A DNA stretch of 64,000 bases. Source: Pararhizobium gei. Lineage in GTDB: Bacteria; Pseudomonadota; Alphaproteobacteria; Rhizobiales; Rhizobiaceae. The notes under the pieces were generated by a model. That model searched no databases. It was given only the letters and a program-made list of their open reading frames with translations, and was not told where the DNA came from. Location of the stretch: contig NZ_CP119409.1 of NCBI RefSeq assembly GCF_029223885.1, positions 150,001-214,000 on the forward strand. The letters run 5' to 3'. Both the position numbers and the translations under genes were made by a program. Of the stretch, positions 1 to 12,346 are shown in pieces. Positions within the stretch are counted from its first letter, which is position 1. Every line of letters starts with the position of its first letter.

Positions 1-2292
<2,292 letters not shown>

Positions 2293-2720
2293 TGTTCTCA
2301 TTGCTCGTGCTCATCGAAGCGCCAATGGCGCTTCAATGATCCCAAGCTGTCTTTTGTCCTGACGCTGTCGGCCCTTTGGGCCTGCGCTCCGGACGGGCCG
2401 CGCAACGATGCGCGACGGCCCTTGGCCTTGCGGAGCTTTGCTCCGGATGTGCCTCAAGCAGCTTGAAAAAGACGTGTTCAAAAAAGACTAGTCACTAACG
2501 ACTAATCCCTAATCACTCCTAGAGTGAACCAGCTTCTCATTTTGGTTTTACCCCGCAACTGCGGTGTGAAATCTTGGTTTGCCACCTGTGTCCTCCTTCA
2601 AGGATCTGCAGTATGGCCGGCGCAGGTCCCCTTTGAGCCTCAGCGAAAAGGACAAGGCATCTGCGCCAGGAAAAACCAAGATTTACACCTGCACTGCAGG
2701 TGTAAATCTTGCCCTTAGTT
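2293..2720 (+). other. 23S-5S internal transcribed spacer with repeats
   Basis: This 428-base spacer contains no gene. The 5' part (2340-2490) has GC-rich complementary stretches expected of rRNA processing stems. The 3' part has three related copies of a motif of about 20 bases: one direct near 2559-2580, one inverted at 2673-2694 and one direct at 2694-2711. As a result 2569-2580 pairs perfectly with 2673-2684, and 2677-2693 pairs perfectly with 2695-2711 across a single base. These are competing hairpins just before 5S. Confidence 0.75.
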
Positions 2721-2839
2721 GACCTGGTGGTTATTGCGGGGTGGCTGCACCCGTTCCCATTCCGAACACGGCCGTGAAACGCCCCAGCGCCTATGGTACT
2801 CCGTCTTAAGACGCGGGAGAGTCGGTCGCTGCCAGGTCT
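2721..2839 (+). rRNA. rrf: 5S ribosomal RNA
   Basis: A typical 119-base alphaproteobacterial 5S gene. It starts GACCTGGTGG and ends GCCAGGTCT, which pair as helix I. The conserved core CCCGTTCCCATTCCGAACAC is present at about 2750, and the loop E/helix IV region GGTACTCCGTCTTAAGACGC follows. It lies directly downstream of the 23S gene in the same rrn operon. Confidence 0.95.
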
Positions 2840-2903
2840 ACTAAAGGCAAGAAAATACCAAACAAAATATCTTCTCATCACCTTCCGGCTCAGCCGAACA
2901 GCG

Positions 2904-2926
2904 GGCCGCCCTCAAGCGGCCTTTTT
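2904..2926 (+). terminator. Intrinsic terminator after 5S rRNA
   Basis: GGCCGC (2904-2909), a six-base loop and GCGGCC (2916-2921) form a perfect 6-bp GC stem followed by five T (2922-2926). It sits 65 bases past 5S and before tRNA-fMet, so it may be partly read through or processed. Confidence 0.7.
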
Positions 2927-3065
2927 GCTTGGCCATACTAACCCGGATAACAGAGACAAGAGGCTGCCGTATCACGCCGATGGAGCAGCCACGCCGAACC
3001 GCAAAAGGCAAAGCCTTCGAGGACCGGCAAACAACCCGGGCTGCAACAGTAGCCCAATTCAATTC

Positions 3066-4028
<963 letters not shown>

Positions 4029-4030
4029 CC

Positions 4031-4304
4031 GCAGAAGAAGTTTGTCTTTGTATGGATGAAATGAGCCGGAGCCGTGCTCGGCGCATCCGGCCGACAGTGT
4101 GATCGAAGAACCCGAAGCGAATACGCCGCAGCCGGACCCGGAATATCAGGCCTTCAAAACCAGCACGCAGAGTTACTCGGCGGGGACGACACCCCAAAGA
4201 GGCGCTCAAGATCGCCACCAGCCCAAAAATCATCTGTTGAGCTCAATCTCCTGCCGGAGGGAGCTCCCGCAGCCCTCCAATGCCCGTAGGCCACCGAGTG
4301 GGGA
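4031..4304. other. Intergenic scar, no gene recognised
   Basis: About 270 bases between the recombinase remnant and the LysR gene. Several short frames exist on both strands, but none resembles a known family or has a good ribosome-binding site. The sharp loss of recombinase homology at 4030 suggests a deletion joint. Confidence 0.5.
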
Positions 4305-5285
4305 TTATACCTTGGTGGATGACATTAAGGCGATCACCTCCGCATTCGAATAGTTGAAAGGAAACAACGTATTGACTTCATCCAGTTCCTGTCCCATCTG
4401 TTCCAGTAGCCACGCGCAAATATCTTCGATGATGGGCCTGATAGGCCGTAGACGAGGAGCGACCAGTCCATATATTTTCCCAGTCTCAATACGACGGTTG
4501 GATGCAGGAACGAGCCGGCCCTGCATGAGCAGGGAAGAAATTACACCGATCCAGCCCAACGTAATGCCTTCTCCATTTACCGCCGCTTGAAGAATCGCCG
4601 CGTAGTCAGTGAATTCGATGGTTTTCGCTGCACTCCCTTTACCCTTGGCAGCCGCATCCCAAAATTTCATCCATGGATAATCTGCGCTAGCGAAGTGCAG
4701 AAAACTATGACCCTCGCCCGAGGGGCTGTCGTCTAACATTCCGTGCGCGGCAAGATAGCCGGGACTACAAACAGGAAAAATAACCTCTGGAGCGAAGGCC
4801 CACCATTTATACCGGACATCATCACGATCGATCATTCGTTCGGCAAGGTCGACATTTTCGGCCCCACCCTGAAGTGAGCCGGTTATCAGCTCGAACCGGA
4901 TGTCCACGCTGGGAAAAAGGGCGTTGAATTTACTGAGTCTTGGAACAAGCCAATAGCTTATCGTCGCGCTCAACATTGACAACGTCACAACCGGTTTAGC
5001 GGAACGTCGTTCGCCAATCTTCTGAATGGCGACAGCTATTTCTTCAAAGCCGCTTTTGACGGCAGAATAGAGCAACCTTCCCTCTGGTGTGGGGCTTAGC
5101 CCCGTGGGGCTTCGAACGAAGAGAACGGCCCCGAGTTCTGTCTCAAGTTGCGCGATGCTCCTGCTTACCGATGGCTGAGTGACGTTGAACTCCTTCGCGG
5201 AAGCGGTGAAGCTGCCCAGGCGGAGCGCCGCCTCGAAGATCAGCAGGGTTCTGGCATTCGGGAACTGACGGGAGAATGACGGCAT
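4305..5285 (-). CDS. LysR-family transcriptional regulator
   Basis: 326 residues. An N-terminal winged HTH (about residues 10-68, with ASAKEFNVTQPSVSRSIAQLE as recognition region) is followed by a periplasmic-binding-like effector domain. The pattern LxxFEAALRLGSFTASAKE and LFVRSPTGLSPTPEG is closest to GcvA-type LysR proteins. It is transcribed divergently from the flavin oxidoreductase at 5424, and the 138-base gap must hold both promoters. By the usual LysR logic it probably activates the 5424-15463 catabolic/transport operon in response to that substrate. The C-terminus is slightly longer than usual (ending TKV) and reads towards the island scar. Confidence 0.9.
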   Translation of the reverse strand: MPSFSRQFPNARTLLIFEAALRLGSFTASAKEFNVTQPSVSRSIAQLETELGAVLFVRSPTGLSPTPEGRLLYSAVKSGFEEIAVAIQKIGERRSAKPVVTLSMLSATISYWLVPRLSKFNALFPSVDIRFELITGSLQGGAENVDLAERMIDRDDVRYKWWAFAPEVIFPVCSPGYLAAHGMLDDSPSGEGHSFLHFASADYPWMKFWDAAAKGKGSAAKTIEFTDYAAILQAAVNGEGITLGWIGVISSLLMQGRLVPASNRRIETGKIYGLVAPRLRPIRPIIEDICAWLLEQMGQELDEVNTLFPFNYSNAEVIALMSSTKV

Positions 5286-5423
5286 ACGCTCACTGTATGC
5301 CCCCCATGATATTTTTCAAGCTATTCAGCTCATGGCATTGCGCTCAATAATGGAAGCGGCGCCGGGAAAGGCCCGTCACGATGACGATGGGTAGGTGCAG
5401 ATTGTCTACCAAGACATTTTCGT

Positions 5424-7511
5424 ATGTCGGCAGATCCAGAGGTGCGCAGGGTGAATCAAGCAGTCCTTGAAATCAACAAGAACAAGTCCTCCAAAGATCC
5501 GTTGTTGCAGCCATTCCTTTTGAAAGGTTTGAAGCTGCGCAACAGGATAATAAGCACGAGCCATGCCTCCAACGTAGATGATGGCGGACTGCCGCTGGAA
5601 AGATATGTCCGGTATCACGAGGAGAAGGCCCGAGGTGGCTTGGCGCTGACGATGATCGGCGGATCCGCTATGACCTCGCCAGATTCGAATTGGGGTGGAG
5701 GCCAGCTTGATCTTTCGAATGACCTCGTGGTTCCGCATTTTGCAAACCTTGCGGAGCGAGTGCACAGTCACGGTGCAGCCGTTATGTGTCAGATTTCGCA
5801 TCTCGGTCGCAGAGGAACATCATTCGCCGGCAACTGGTTGCCCACGGTCGCCCCGTCACGAGTGCGTGAGCGTTTGCATCGGGACATTCCAAAGGAGATG
5901 GACGATGCTGACATCAAACGGATCGTTCAGGACTATGCCAACGCCGCCAGACGCTGTCGCGATGGCGGTCTTGACGGTGTTGAGACGCTGACCGGCGGTC
6001 ATCTAATCGGCCAGTTCTTGTCGCCGCGAACCAACAAGCGAACGGACAGCTTTGGCGGTTCTTTGGAGAACCGAGCTCGGTTCGGCCTTATGGTTCACGA
6101 GGCGGTCAGGCGTGCAGTGGGCGATGACTTTATCGTCGGCATTCGATTGGCGATCGATGAAGGCGGAGACGAAGGGTATAACCTTGGCGAATGTCTTGGA
6201 ACGGCGCGACTGTTTGAACGGGAAGGACACGTGGACTTCTTTAACTGCATCTTCGGCAGGATGGATACCGAGAAGACACTGTCGGAACACAACATGCCGG
6301 GAATGTTCATTCAGAGCGCGCCCTTTCTCGCCGAGGTTGGACAGTTCCGAAATGAAACGAAGTTGCCGGTCTTTCACGCCGCCGGAATTCGAGACGTCGC
6401 CACGGCCCGCTACGCCATAGCAGAGGGGCTCGTCGATCTCATCGGCATGACCCGGGCTCATATCGCGGATCCGCACATGGTGAACAAACTCCTCGCTGGC
6501 GAGGAGGAACGGATTAGACCGTGTGTAGGTGCCTCCTACTGTCTCTACAAAAGTCCGTTTTGCGTGCACAACCCGGCGACCGGCCGTGAGGTTTCGTTAA
6601 GCCACACCATTGAAAAGGCCAAGGTTCCAAAGCGGTTCGTTGTGGTGGGCGGTGGGCCCGCAGGTTTGGAAGCAGCGCGCGTCGCGAGGGAACGCGGGCA
6701 CGAAGTCACCCTGTTCGAAGCAGCACGGAGACTTGGTGGCCAGATCGTTTTGGCGTCCTCCGCCAAGGCACGCCGCGATCTTATTGGCATCATTGATTGG
6801 CGCGTCTCCGAACTGGATCGACTCGGTGTCGAGGTACGCTTGAACACTTTTGCTGATGGCGAGGCCGTCATGGCCGAAAAGCCGGATGTCGTTGTTGTGG
6901 CTACCGGAGGAACTCCCGACGCCGATTGGGTCGACGGAGCCGAATACTGCGATACCGTCTGGGATATCCTGAGCGGAAGCACCCCCGTCAAAGACGACGT
7001 GCTGATCTATGACGGCACGGGCCGCCAGGCGGCCGCTTCCTGTGCTCTGCACCTCGCGAGAAAGGGATGCAAAGTCCAAATAGCAACCGTTGATGACGCC
7101 ATCGGCATTGAGATGCCGCCACAAGACCGGACAGGCTTCCGAAAAGGATTGGCTGAATACGACGTTCCAATAATCAATCAAGCCCAACTGGTAAGAGTGG
7201 AGCGAAAAGGAGAGAAGATCGCGGCGATCCTCCGTATCGATCTCACGGAGAAAGAAATTGAAGTGGTGGCATCTCAACTAATTGTTGAGTTCGGCACTGC
7301 GCCTTTTGATGAGATCTATCATGAGTTGCGCAGACACTCAAGCAACGCGGGAGTCACGGAGATTTCTCTCCTAGTAGATGGAACGGATTCTAGCGCCGAG
7401 AACACCGACAAATCTGCTGGTTTTGAGTTGCATAGAATTGGAGACGCGATTTCAAGCCGCGATATCCACTCAGCAGTCTACGACGCCTATCGGATTTGCT
7501 CAAAACTATAG
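5424..7511 (+). CDS. TMADH/2,4-dienoyl-CoA reductase-like flavin oxidoreductase
   Basis: 695 residues with the three-part architecture of trimethylamine dehydrogenase and 2,4-dienoyl-CoA reductase. An Old Yellow Enzyme FMN barrel occupies about 25-360 (SHLGRRG, GGHLIGQFLSPRTNKRTDSFGG-type strand, HAAGI). A Cys-rich Fe-S segment spans 365-382. A C-terminal ADP/FAD-binding Rossmann module starts at 406 (VVVGGGPAGLEAARVA). Relatives demethylate N-methyl compounds, and rhizobial family members include N-methylproline demethylase; such enzymes pass electrons to ETF, whose genes lie 8 kb downstream. The Fe-S segment is unusual: Cys367, Ala370 (normally Cys), Cys373 and Cys380, with a shortened loop. 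Substrate is inferred only; a secondary-amine or betaine demethylase is the best guess. Confidence 0.85.
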   Translation: MSADPEVRRVNQAVLEINKNKSSKDPLLQPFLLKGLKLRNRIISTSHASNVDDGGLPLERYVRYHEEKARGGLALTMIGGSAMTSPDSNWGGGQLDLSNDLVVPHFANLAERVHSHGAAVMCQISHLGRRGTSFAGNWLPTVAPSRVRERLHRDIPKEMDDADIKRIVQDYANAARRCRDGGLDGVETLTGGHLIGQFLSPRTNKRTDSFGGSLENRARFGLMVHEAVRRAVGDDFIVGIRLAIDEGGDEGYNLGECLGTARLFEREGHVDFFNCIFGRMDTEKTLSEHNMPGMFIQSAPFLAEVGQFRNETKLPVFHAAGIRDVATARYAIAEGLVDLIGMTRAHIADPHMVNKLLAGEEERIRPCVGASYCLYKSPFCVHNPATGREVSLSHTIEKAKVPKRFVVVGGGPAGLEAARVARERGHEVTLFEAARRLGGQIVLASSAKARRDLIGIIDWRVSELDRLGVEVRLNTFADGEAVMAEKPDVVVVATGGTPDADWVDGAEYCDTVWDILSGSTPVKDDVLIYDGTGRQAAASCALHLARKGCKVQIATVDDAIGIEMPPQDRTGFRKGLAEYDVPIINQAQLVRVERKGEKIAAILRIDLTEKEIEVVASQLIVEFGTAPFDEIYHELRRHSSNAGVTEISLLVDGTDSSAENTDKSAGFELHRIGDAISSRDIHSAVYDAYRICSKL

Positions 7512-7572
7512 GAAAAACTGACCTATAAGTTCCAAAACTACTCAGATCGACAATGAAGAAAAAGGGGAATCT

Positions 7573-9201
7573 ATGACAAAGCGAAGCAACGATCCCGCGT
7601 TTGGCACAATCAGCCCAAACGACATGCAACTCATGACAAAGATGCTGGGCTGTGGCGTAGGGCGGCGCCAGTTTATGAGCTGGCTGATGGCCGCCGGCGC
7701 AACTGCGGCCGCATCTTCCACCATTTTCGCGGATGTGAGCCAAGCGTTGGCCGCCACGCCCAAAAAGGGCGACAGGTTGATCTTGGCCAGTGATCAGCAC
7801 GGGCCGAACGATACCCTGAACCCAGCGCTGGCGACGTCCTCGCTCGACTATTTCCGGTTGCGTATGTTTTACGGCTCACTGACCCGCCTGACGGCGAACT
7901 TGACCTATGAACCGGAACTTGCCGAGCAAGTGACGCCCAATCAGGATGCTACCGAATGGACGTTTAAGCTTCGTCAGGGTGTCGAGTTTCACGACGGCAG
8001 AACACTCACCGCCGACGATGTCATCTATTCGATGAACCGGCATTTGGGTAAAGATTCCATCTCGAAGGCCTCGTCCTTGGTTTCCATGGTTAAAGAGTGG
8101 AAAAAAGTCGGCAAGTATGAGGTCAAGGCTATTCTTGACGCCCCTAACGCTGACCTTCCCATTGCATTGGGGACGTTCCATTTTAAAATTATCCAAGACG
8201 GACAAACGGAGTTCCAGACCACAAACGGCACGGGGCCGTATAAGATAAAGGAATTCAAGCCAGTTGTTCGCGCCATCGGTGTCAGACACGAAAACTATTG
8301 GACCGAGGGAGCTTACCTTGACGAACTGGAGACATTTGCCATCGGAGATCCGGTCGCGCGTCTGAACGCCTTCCTTGCGGGCGACGTCGATATCATCGGA
8401 CCCCTGTCTCCCAGGGCCATCGATCAAGTGAATGCCACTGCCGGAAAGGAAGTATGGTCGGTAAAGTCAAGCATGACCGTCCATATCGCGTCGCAGTTGA
8501 ACGTCCAGCCATCCGGGAACATGGATCTTATTCGCGCCATGCAATACTTGATGGACCGGGAACGGCTGGTAAAGGGGGTGTTCAATGGTGAGGGAACAAT
8601 TGGTAACGATCAGCCAATTGGCCCCTCTTACCAGGACTATTGCTCTGACATTCCACAGAGGCAACTGGATCCTGAAAAAGCCCGATATCACTTCAAGAAA
8701 TCAGGGATCGGATCGACGATTGTTCCAATCGTGACCGCAGAAGTTGCTTCAGGAGCCGTAGAGCAATGCCTCTTCCTTCAAAGAGAAGCGGCAAAAATTG
8801 GCCTCAACATTGATGTTCAGAAAGTGAACGCGGATGGCTACTGGGGCGCGGTATGGCTGAAAAGTCCGATCTGCGTTGGAAGTTGGAACATGCGCCCTAC
8901 GGCAAATATTATGATGACCCTAGCCTACGAAAGTGGAGCTGCATGGAACGAAACCCATTGGAAGGATGAGAAATTCGACCAATTGCTCGTTCAAGCCAGG
9001 GGAATAACCGATCCATCCGCGCGTAAGCAAGCGTATTGCGACCTGCAGACGATGATCCACGAGGGGGCCGGACTCATATTGCCTGGTTTCCGCAACTACA
9101 CCGATGGAGCGGCCGCTTACGTCAAGGGTCGGACATACGTGCCTCTGAACACTTTCGGGGGTGGCGAGTCAGCTCCCACGCTTTGGCGCGATGATGCCTG
9201 A
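7573..9201 (+). CDS. Peptide/nickel-type ABC substrate-binding protein
   Basis: 542 residues of the SBP_bac_5 (DppA/OppA) family. The N-terminus has a twin-arginine signal (RRQFMSW around residue 36, hydrophobic stretch, ALA cleavage site), so export is probably by Tat. The family-typical segment LAEQVTPNQDATEWTFKLRQ and the GVEFHDG-like motif are present. It is the first gene of a Dpp-type transporter (SBP, two permeases, double ATPase), 61 bases after the flavoenzyme. A strong hairpin follows it. Cargo could be a peptide, opine, betaine or other small cation; sequence does not decide. Confidence 0.9.
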   Translation: MTKRSNDPAFGTISPNDMQLMTKMLGCGVGRRQFMSWLMAAGATAAASSTIFADVSQALAATPKKGDRLILASDQHGPNDTLNPALATSSLDYFRLRMFYGSLTRLTANLTYEPELAEQVTPNQDATEWTFKLRQGVEFHDGRTLTADDVIYSMNRHLGKDSISKASSLVSMVKEWKKVGKYEVKAILDAPNADLPIALGTFHFKIIQDGQTEFQTTNGTGPYKIKEFKPVVRAIGVRHENYWTEGAYLDELETFAIGDPVARLNAFLAGDVDIIGPLSPRAIDQVNATAGKEVWSVKSSMTVHIASQLNVQPSGNMDLIRAMQYLMDRERLVKGVFNGEGTIGNDQPIGPSYQDYCSDIPQRQLDPEKARYHFKKSGIGSTIVPIVTAEVASGAVEQCLFLQREAAKIGLNIDVQKVNADGYWGAVWLKSPICVGSWNMRPTANIMMTLAYESGAAWNETHWKDEKFDQLLVQARGITDPSARKQAYCDLQTMIHEGAGLILPGFRNYTDGAAAYVKGRTYVPLNTFGGGESAPTLWRDDA

Positions 9202-9234
9202 CGGCGTATAAACCGCACTCTGTCGGAAAAGAAC

Positions 9235-9254
9235 GGCCCTGCAAATGCAGGGCC
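9235..9254 (+). other. Intercistronic RNA hairpin after binding protein
   Basis: GGCCCTGCA (9235-9243) and TGCAGGGCC (9246-9254) form a perfect 9-bp stem without a following T-tract. Such stems after binding-protein genes usually protect the upstream mRNA from 3' decay and raise SBP over permease yield. Confidence 0.6.
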
Positions 9255-9294
9255 TGGAAAATGCATTTAATCAGCATTTGCCCGAGGAACATCT

Positions 9295-9928
9295 ATGTAT
9301 GGGATGATTGCAAAGCGGATTGGTATTGGCGTGCTCACAATGCTCGCGGTCTCAATCATAATATTTCTCGGAACGAGAGTCTTGCCTGGTGACGCTGCTC
9401 AGTTGCGACTGGGGCAGGCTGGAACCGTTGAGAATGTTGCCGCACTCAGGTCGAAGCTAGGTTTGGATTTGCCGCTTTGGCAGCAATATTGGAATTGGCT
9501 GTCGGCCTTCGCTCAGGGCGACATGGGGCGTTCGTTATCTAGCGATGTGCCGATCACCAATCTGATCGCAGATCGTTATAAGAATACGCTGACTGTCAGT
9601 GTTTTAACCGCTGTAATTGGCGTGCCCATTTCCCTTGTCCTTGGAATATTTGCCGCGATGTTTCCGGGCAGCCTTTATGATCGTTTTTTAACACTGATAT
9701 CTGTTTCCCTTATCGCCACGCCCGAATTCTTTACGGCTACTCTGCTTGTTCTCATTTTTGTGTTCACCTTGGGAATTGGCAGTTCCGTCGTCATTGGCGA
9801 CGTCGGCACCATGACGCTTTTTGAGATTCTTTCACATTTTGGAATGCCGGTCGCAGTGCTTTGTTTTGTGATCGCGTCTCAATTGATACGTATGACAAGG
9901 GCTGCGGTTCTTAACGTAATGAGTTCTA
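9295..9928 (+). pseudogene. DppB-type permease, N-terminal part (split by IS)
   Basis: The first ~211 residues of an oligopeptide-type inner-membrane permease: an N-terminal TM, the GDAAQLRLGQAG loop, and TM helices up to the start of the EAA loop (SQLIRMTRAAVLNVMSS). The open frame runs on to a stop at 9942 inside the IS, adding TNRQ. The missing part, starting YVEMAILKG, is found intact after the element at 11088. Removing the IS and one TTC copy restores a continuous frame of about 318 residues, the normal DppB length. The split removes the last TM helices and the ATPase-docking loop, so the transporter is presumably inactive. Confidence 0.9.
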
Positions 9929-10010
9929 CCAACCGTCAGTGAGCATGACTCTGAAGGGGGTTCCCAGCAGCCAACGAATCTGAATCTGTGATGCAAACTG
10001 GAGGTTTGTG

Positions 10011-10556
10011 ATGGGTTCAGCGGTTTCTTTGCGATCGGACTTCGACGGAGCCAGGTTGCGGCTTCTGGCTCGGCAGACACGCGATGCCGATCAGGCACGG
10101 CGGCTTCTGGCACTTGCATCGATCTATGATGGCGGCTCACGCGCCGATGCCGCCCGGCTTGGCAGTGTGACGGTTCAGATCGTGCGCGACTGGGTGGTGC
10201 GCTTCAATGAACGCGGTCCCGCCGGCCTTATCAACGGCAAGGCCCCGGGCAAACCTTCTCTCCTGAACGATGAACAGCGAACGGCTTTGGCGCAAGCCAT
10301 AGAGCGCGGACCGACCCCGTATCTGGATGGAGTCGTTCGCTGGCGTCTGTGTGATCTGGCGCAATGGATTTGGGAAGAGTTCCGCATCTCGGTGAGCGAG
10401 GAGACCCTGGGCCGCGAAGTGCGTGCCATGGGCTATCGCAAGCTCTCGGCTCGCCCAAGACATCATGCGCAGGATGCCGAGGCGGCCGAGGCATTTAAAA
10501 AAACTTCCCCGCCGCTGTGGCAGAAATCGCCGCAGGTCCCGCCAAGGGCAAAGTAA
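10011..10556 (+). CDS. IS630 transposase, N-terminal frame (orfA)
   Basis: About 181 residues carrying the helix-turn-helix region of IS630 transposases (RRLLALASIYDGGSRADAARLG, then VRDWVVRFNERGPAGL) and a second winged HTH ending near VSEETLGREVRAMGY. The start is ATG at 10011 with GAGGT upstream. The frame contains an A7 run (10497-10503) in TTT AAA AAA ACT. Slippage by -1 there joins it to the catalytic frame, giving FKK-NFPAAVAEI. Without slippage the product ends at 10556 as a DNA-binding fragment. Confidence 0.85.
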   Translation: MGSAVSLRSDFDGARLRLLARQTRDADQARRLLALASIYDGGSRADAARLGSVTVQIVRDWVVRFNERGPAGLINGKAPGKPSLLNDEQRTALAQAIERGPTPYLDGVVRWRLCDLAQWIWEEFRISVSEETLGREVRAMGYRKLSARPRHHAQDAEAAEAFKKTSPPLWQKSPQVPPRAK

Positions 10557-11071
10557 TCGAAATCTGGTTCCAGGACGAAGCCCGGATAGGCCAGAAGAAC
10601 AAGATCACGCGTCGTTGGGCCAAGCGGGGCTCAAGGCCGTCCGCGCCGCACGACCAGCGAACCCGATCGGCCTATATCTTCGGTGCCATCTGTCCCAAGC
10701 ACGGCAAGGCCGCCGCTCTCGTCATGCCGTGGTGCGACACCCATGCCATGAACCAGCACCTGATCGAGATATCCCGCAACGTCGCCGTTCATGCACACGC
10801 CGTCCTCATCATGGATCAGGCCGGATGGCACATGTCCAACAATCTCGTCGTTCCAGAAAACATCACCATCCTGCCACTGCCGCCCAAATCGCCCGAGTTG
10901 AACCCGGTCGAAAACATCTGGCAGTTCATGAGGGACAACTGGCTCTCAAACCGAGTCTTCAAATCCTACGAGGATATCGTCGACCACTGCTGCTACGCTT
11001 GGAGAACCCTCCAGCAACGACCATGGAAGATCATGTCAATCGGCCGACGCAAATGGGCGCAAGGGTTCTAA
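10517..11071 (+). CDS. IS630 transposase, catalytic frame (orfB)
   Basis: 184 residues from the first ATG in frame, but probably made as a fusion with orfA through the A7 slip at about 10500. The DDE catalytic triad is visible: Asp in IWFQDEARIGQ, Asp in VLIMDQAGWH and Glu in PELNPVENIW. All three are intact, so the element may be active and recent. It overlaps orfA by 40 bases in the -1 frame. Confidence 0.9.
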   Translation: MAEIAAGPAKGKVIEIWFQDEARIGQKNKITRRWAKRGSRPSAPHDQRTRSAYIFGAICPKHGKAAALVMPWCDTHAMNQHLIEISRNVAVHAHAVLIMDQAGWHMSNNLVVPENITILPLPPKSPELNPVENIWQFMRDNWLSNRVFKSYEDIVDHCCYAWRTLQQRPWKIMSIGRRKWAQGF

Positions 11072-11087
11072 TCAGTGACGGTTGGTA

Positions 11088-11409
11088 TTCGTCCTACGTG
11101 GAAATGGCGATTCTCAAGGGCATGACAAAAAGTCACATCGTTTGGCGGCATGCTCTCCCCAATGCGATCGGACCAATCATCAACGTAGTCGCCCTGAACC
11201 TGGCTTACCTCGCAACTGGCGTGATCGTAGTTGAGGTTTTCTTCGCATATTCTGGCCTCTCAACACTGATAGTTCAAGGAGTTCTGACAAGGGACTATGT
11301 ATTGGTCCAAGGTATCGGCATGATATTCTGCGCAGCTTATGTGTTTCTTATGCTAATCGCCGATATCTGCATCATTGCATCCAACCCAAAACTGAGGCAT
11401 CCAAGATGA
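11088..11409 (+). pseudogene. DppB-type permease, C-terminal part (split by IS)
   Basis: About 106 residues that complete the permease begun at 9295: the EAA loop (YVEMAILKGMTKSHIVWRHALPNAI) and the last TM helices. The frame is open from an in-frame ATG at 11053 inside the IS end, so a short 118-residue hybrid could be translated, but it would lack the first TM helices. It ends by ATGA overlap with the next permease gene. Confidence 0.88.
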
Positions 11410-12344
11410 GTGTTCAAAAAGATTATTCCTGCAATATGGAAGAACACTTTGTTTATACCTCAAGCAAGACTTTCCACTTCGTCGAGACGAAGGCCGTGGC
11501 TGTGGGAAGGTTCAAGTTCTCAGCCACCGGCAAAGCAGGCCTTATAATAGTCCTGGCTTGGCTGATTATCGCCGGCTTTGGACGATGGGTGGCGCCTTAT
11601 GGCGAGAATGACCTGCCTTTTCCGGATGCTTACGGCCAGTTTCAGCCGCCTCAGGCGGGAGCTTTGCTTGGCACCGACGTAGACGACCGGGATATTCTCT
11701 CCCGTGTGATCTATGGCGCTGGAAGAACTATTGGAATCTCTTTCACCGCGACTGCGATCGCTTATGTGTTCGGCATTCTGTTGGGCTTTTTTGCCGCGAT
11801 TGCGGGTCCAAAAACAGACATGGTCCTCAGTCGCATAAACGATGCGCTCCTTAGCCTCCCGACTATTATGCTTGGGATGGTCATGGTCGCTGCGGTCGGC
11901 TCAAGCACATCGATGCTGATTATCGTTGCGAGCCTTGTGTACATCCCCATCGTATTTCGAATGGCAAGGGCGATCGGAATGGAAATCAAGATGACTGATT
12001 TCATCGAGGCCGCTCAAGCGCGTGGTGAGGGCCCCTGGTGGATTGTCATGCGAGAGATATGGCCAAATGCGGCAATGCCTCTGGTTTCCGATTTCGGTTT
12101 GAGGCTGATCTACGTCACCTTGTTCCTATCCAGCCTCAGTTTTCTTGGGCTTGGCGTTCAACCGCCGCATGCCGACTGGGGATCTATGGTTCGGGAGAAC
12201 CTGGGTGCATTCCAATCGTTTGGGGCGTCCATCGTGCCAGTTATTGCCCCGGCGTTTGCGTTGGCGACCCTCACAATTGGAATCAACTTAATCGTGGATG
12301 ATTTCTCTGCACAGGCTGGCAGCAAATTCTCGAGGAAAATGTAA
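11406..12344 (+). CDS. DppC-type ABC permease
   Basis: 312 residues of the oligopeptide permease C family. The N-terminal ~45 residues are cytosolic, TM1 lies near residues 52-70, and a periplasmic loop has the family segment LLGTDVDDRDILSRVIYGAGRT. The EAA motif EAAQARGEGPWWIVMREIWPNA contacts the ATPase. The start ATG overlaps the stop of the upstream permease, indicating translational coupling that the IS insertion would weaken. It needs the broken DppB partner to form the channel. Confidence 0.92.
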   Translation: MSVQKDYSCNMEEHFVYTSSKTFHFVETKAVAVGRFKFSATGKAGLIIVLAWLIIAGFGRWVAPYGENDLPFPDAYGQFQPPQAGALLGTDVDDRDILSRVIYGAGRTIGISFTATAIAYVFGILLGFFAAIAGPKTDMVLSRINDALLSLPTIMLGMVMVAAVGSSTSMLIIVASLVYIPIVFRMARAIGMEIKMTDFIEAAQARGEGPWWIVMREIWPNAAMPLVSDFGLRLIYVTLFLSSLSFLGLGVQPPHADWGSMVRENLGAFQSFGASIVPVIAPAFALATLTIGINLIVDDFSAQAGSKFSRKM

Positions 12345-12346
12345 CC

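Larger units (their letters stand above)
9927..11087 (+). mobile_element. IS630-family insertion sequence
   Basis: About 1.16 kb with terminal inverted repeats: CCAACCGTCAGTGA at the left (9929-9942) matches the complement of the right end (11072-11085) at 13 of 14 bases. TA dinucleotides flank both ends (9927-9928, 11086-11087), as IS630 elements show. A TTC trinucleotide also occurs on both sides (9924-9926 and 11088-11090). Two overlapping frames encode the transposase, probably joined by -1 frameshifting. It inserted in the permease gene in the same orientation. Confidence 0.9.

Noticed and set aside
10423..11409. A 328-residue frame joining IS sequence to permease sequence
   Set aside because: Only the part after 11088 is permease; the rest is an out-of-frame reading of the transposase gene, so no real fusion protein is supported.
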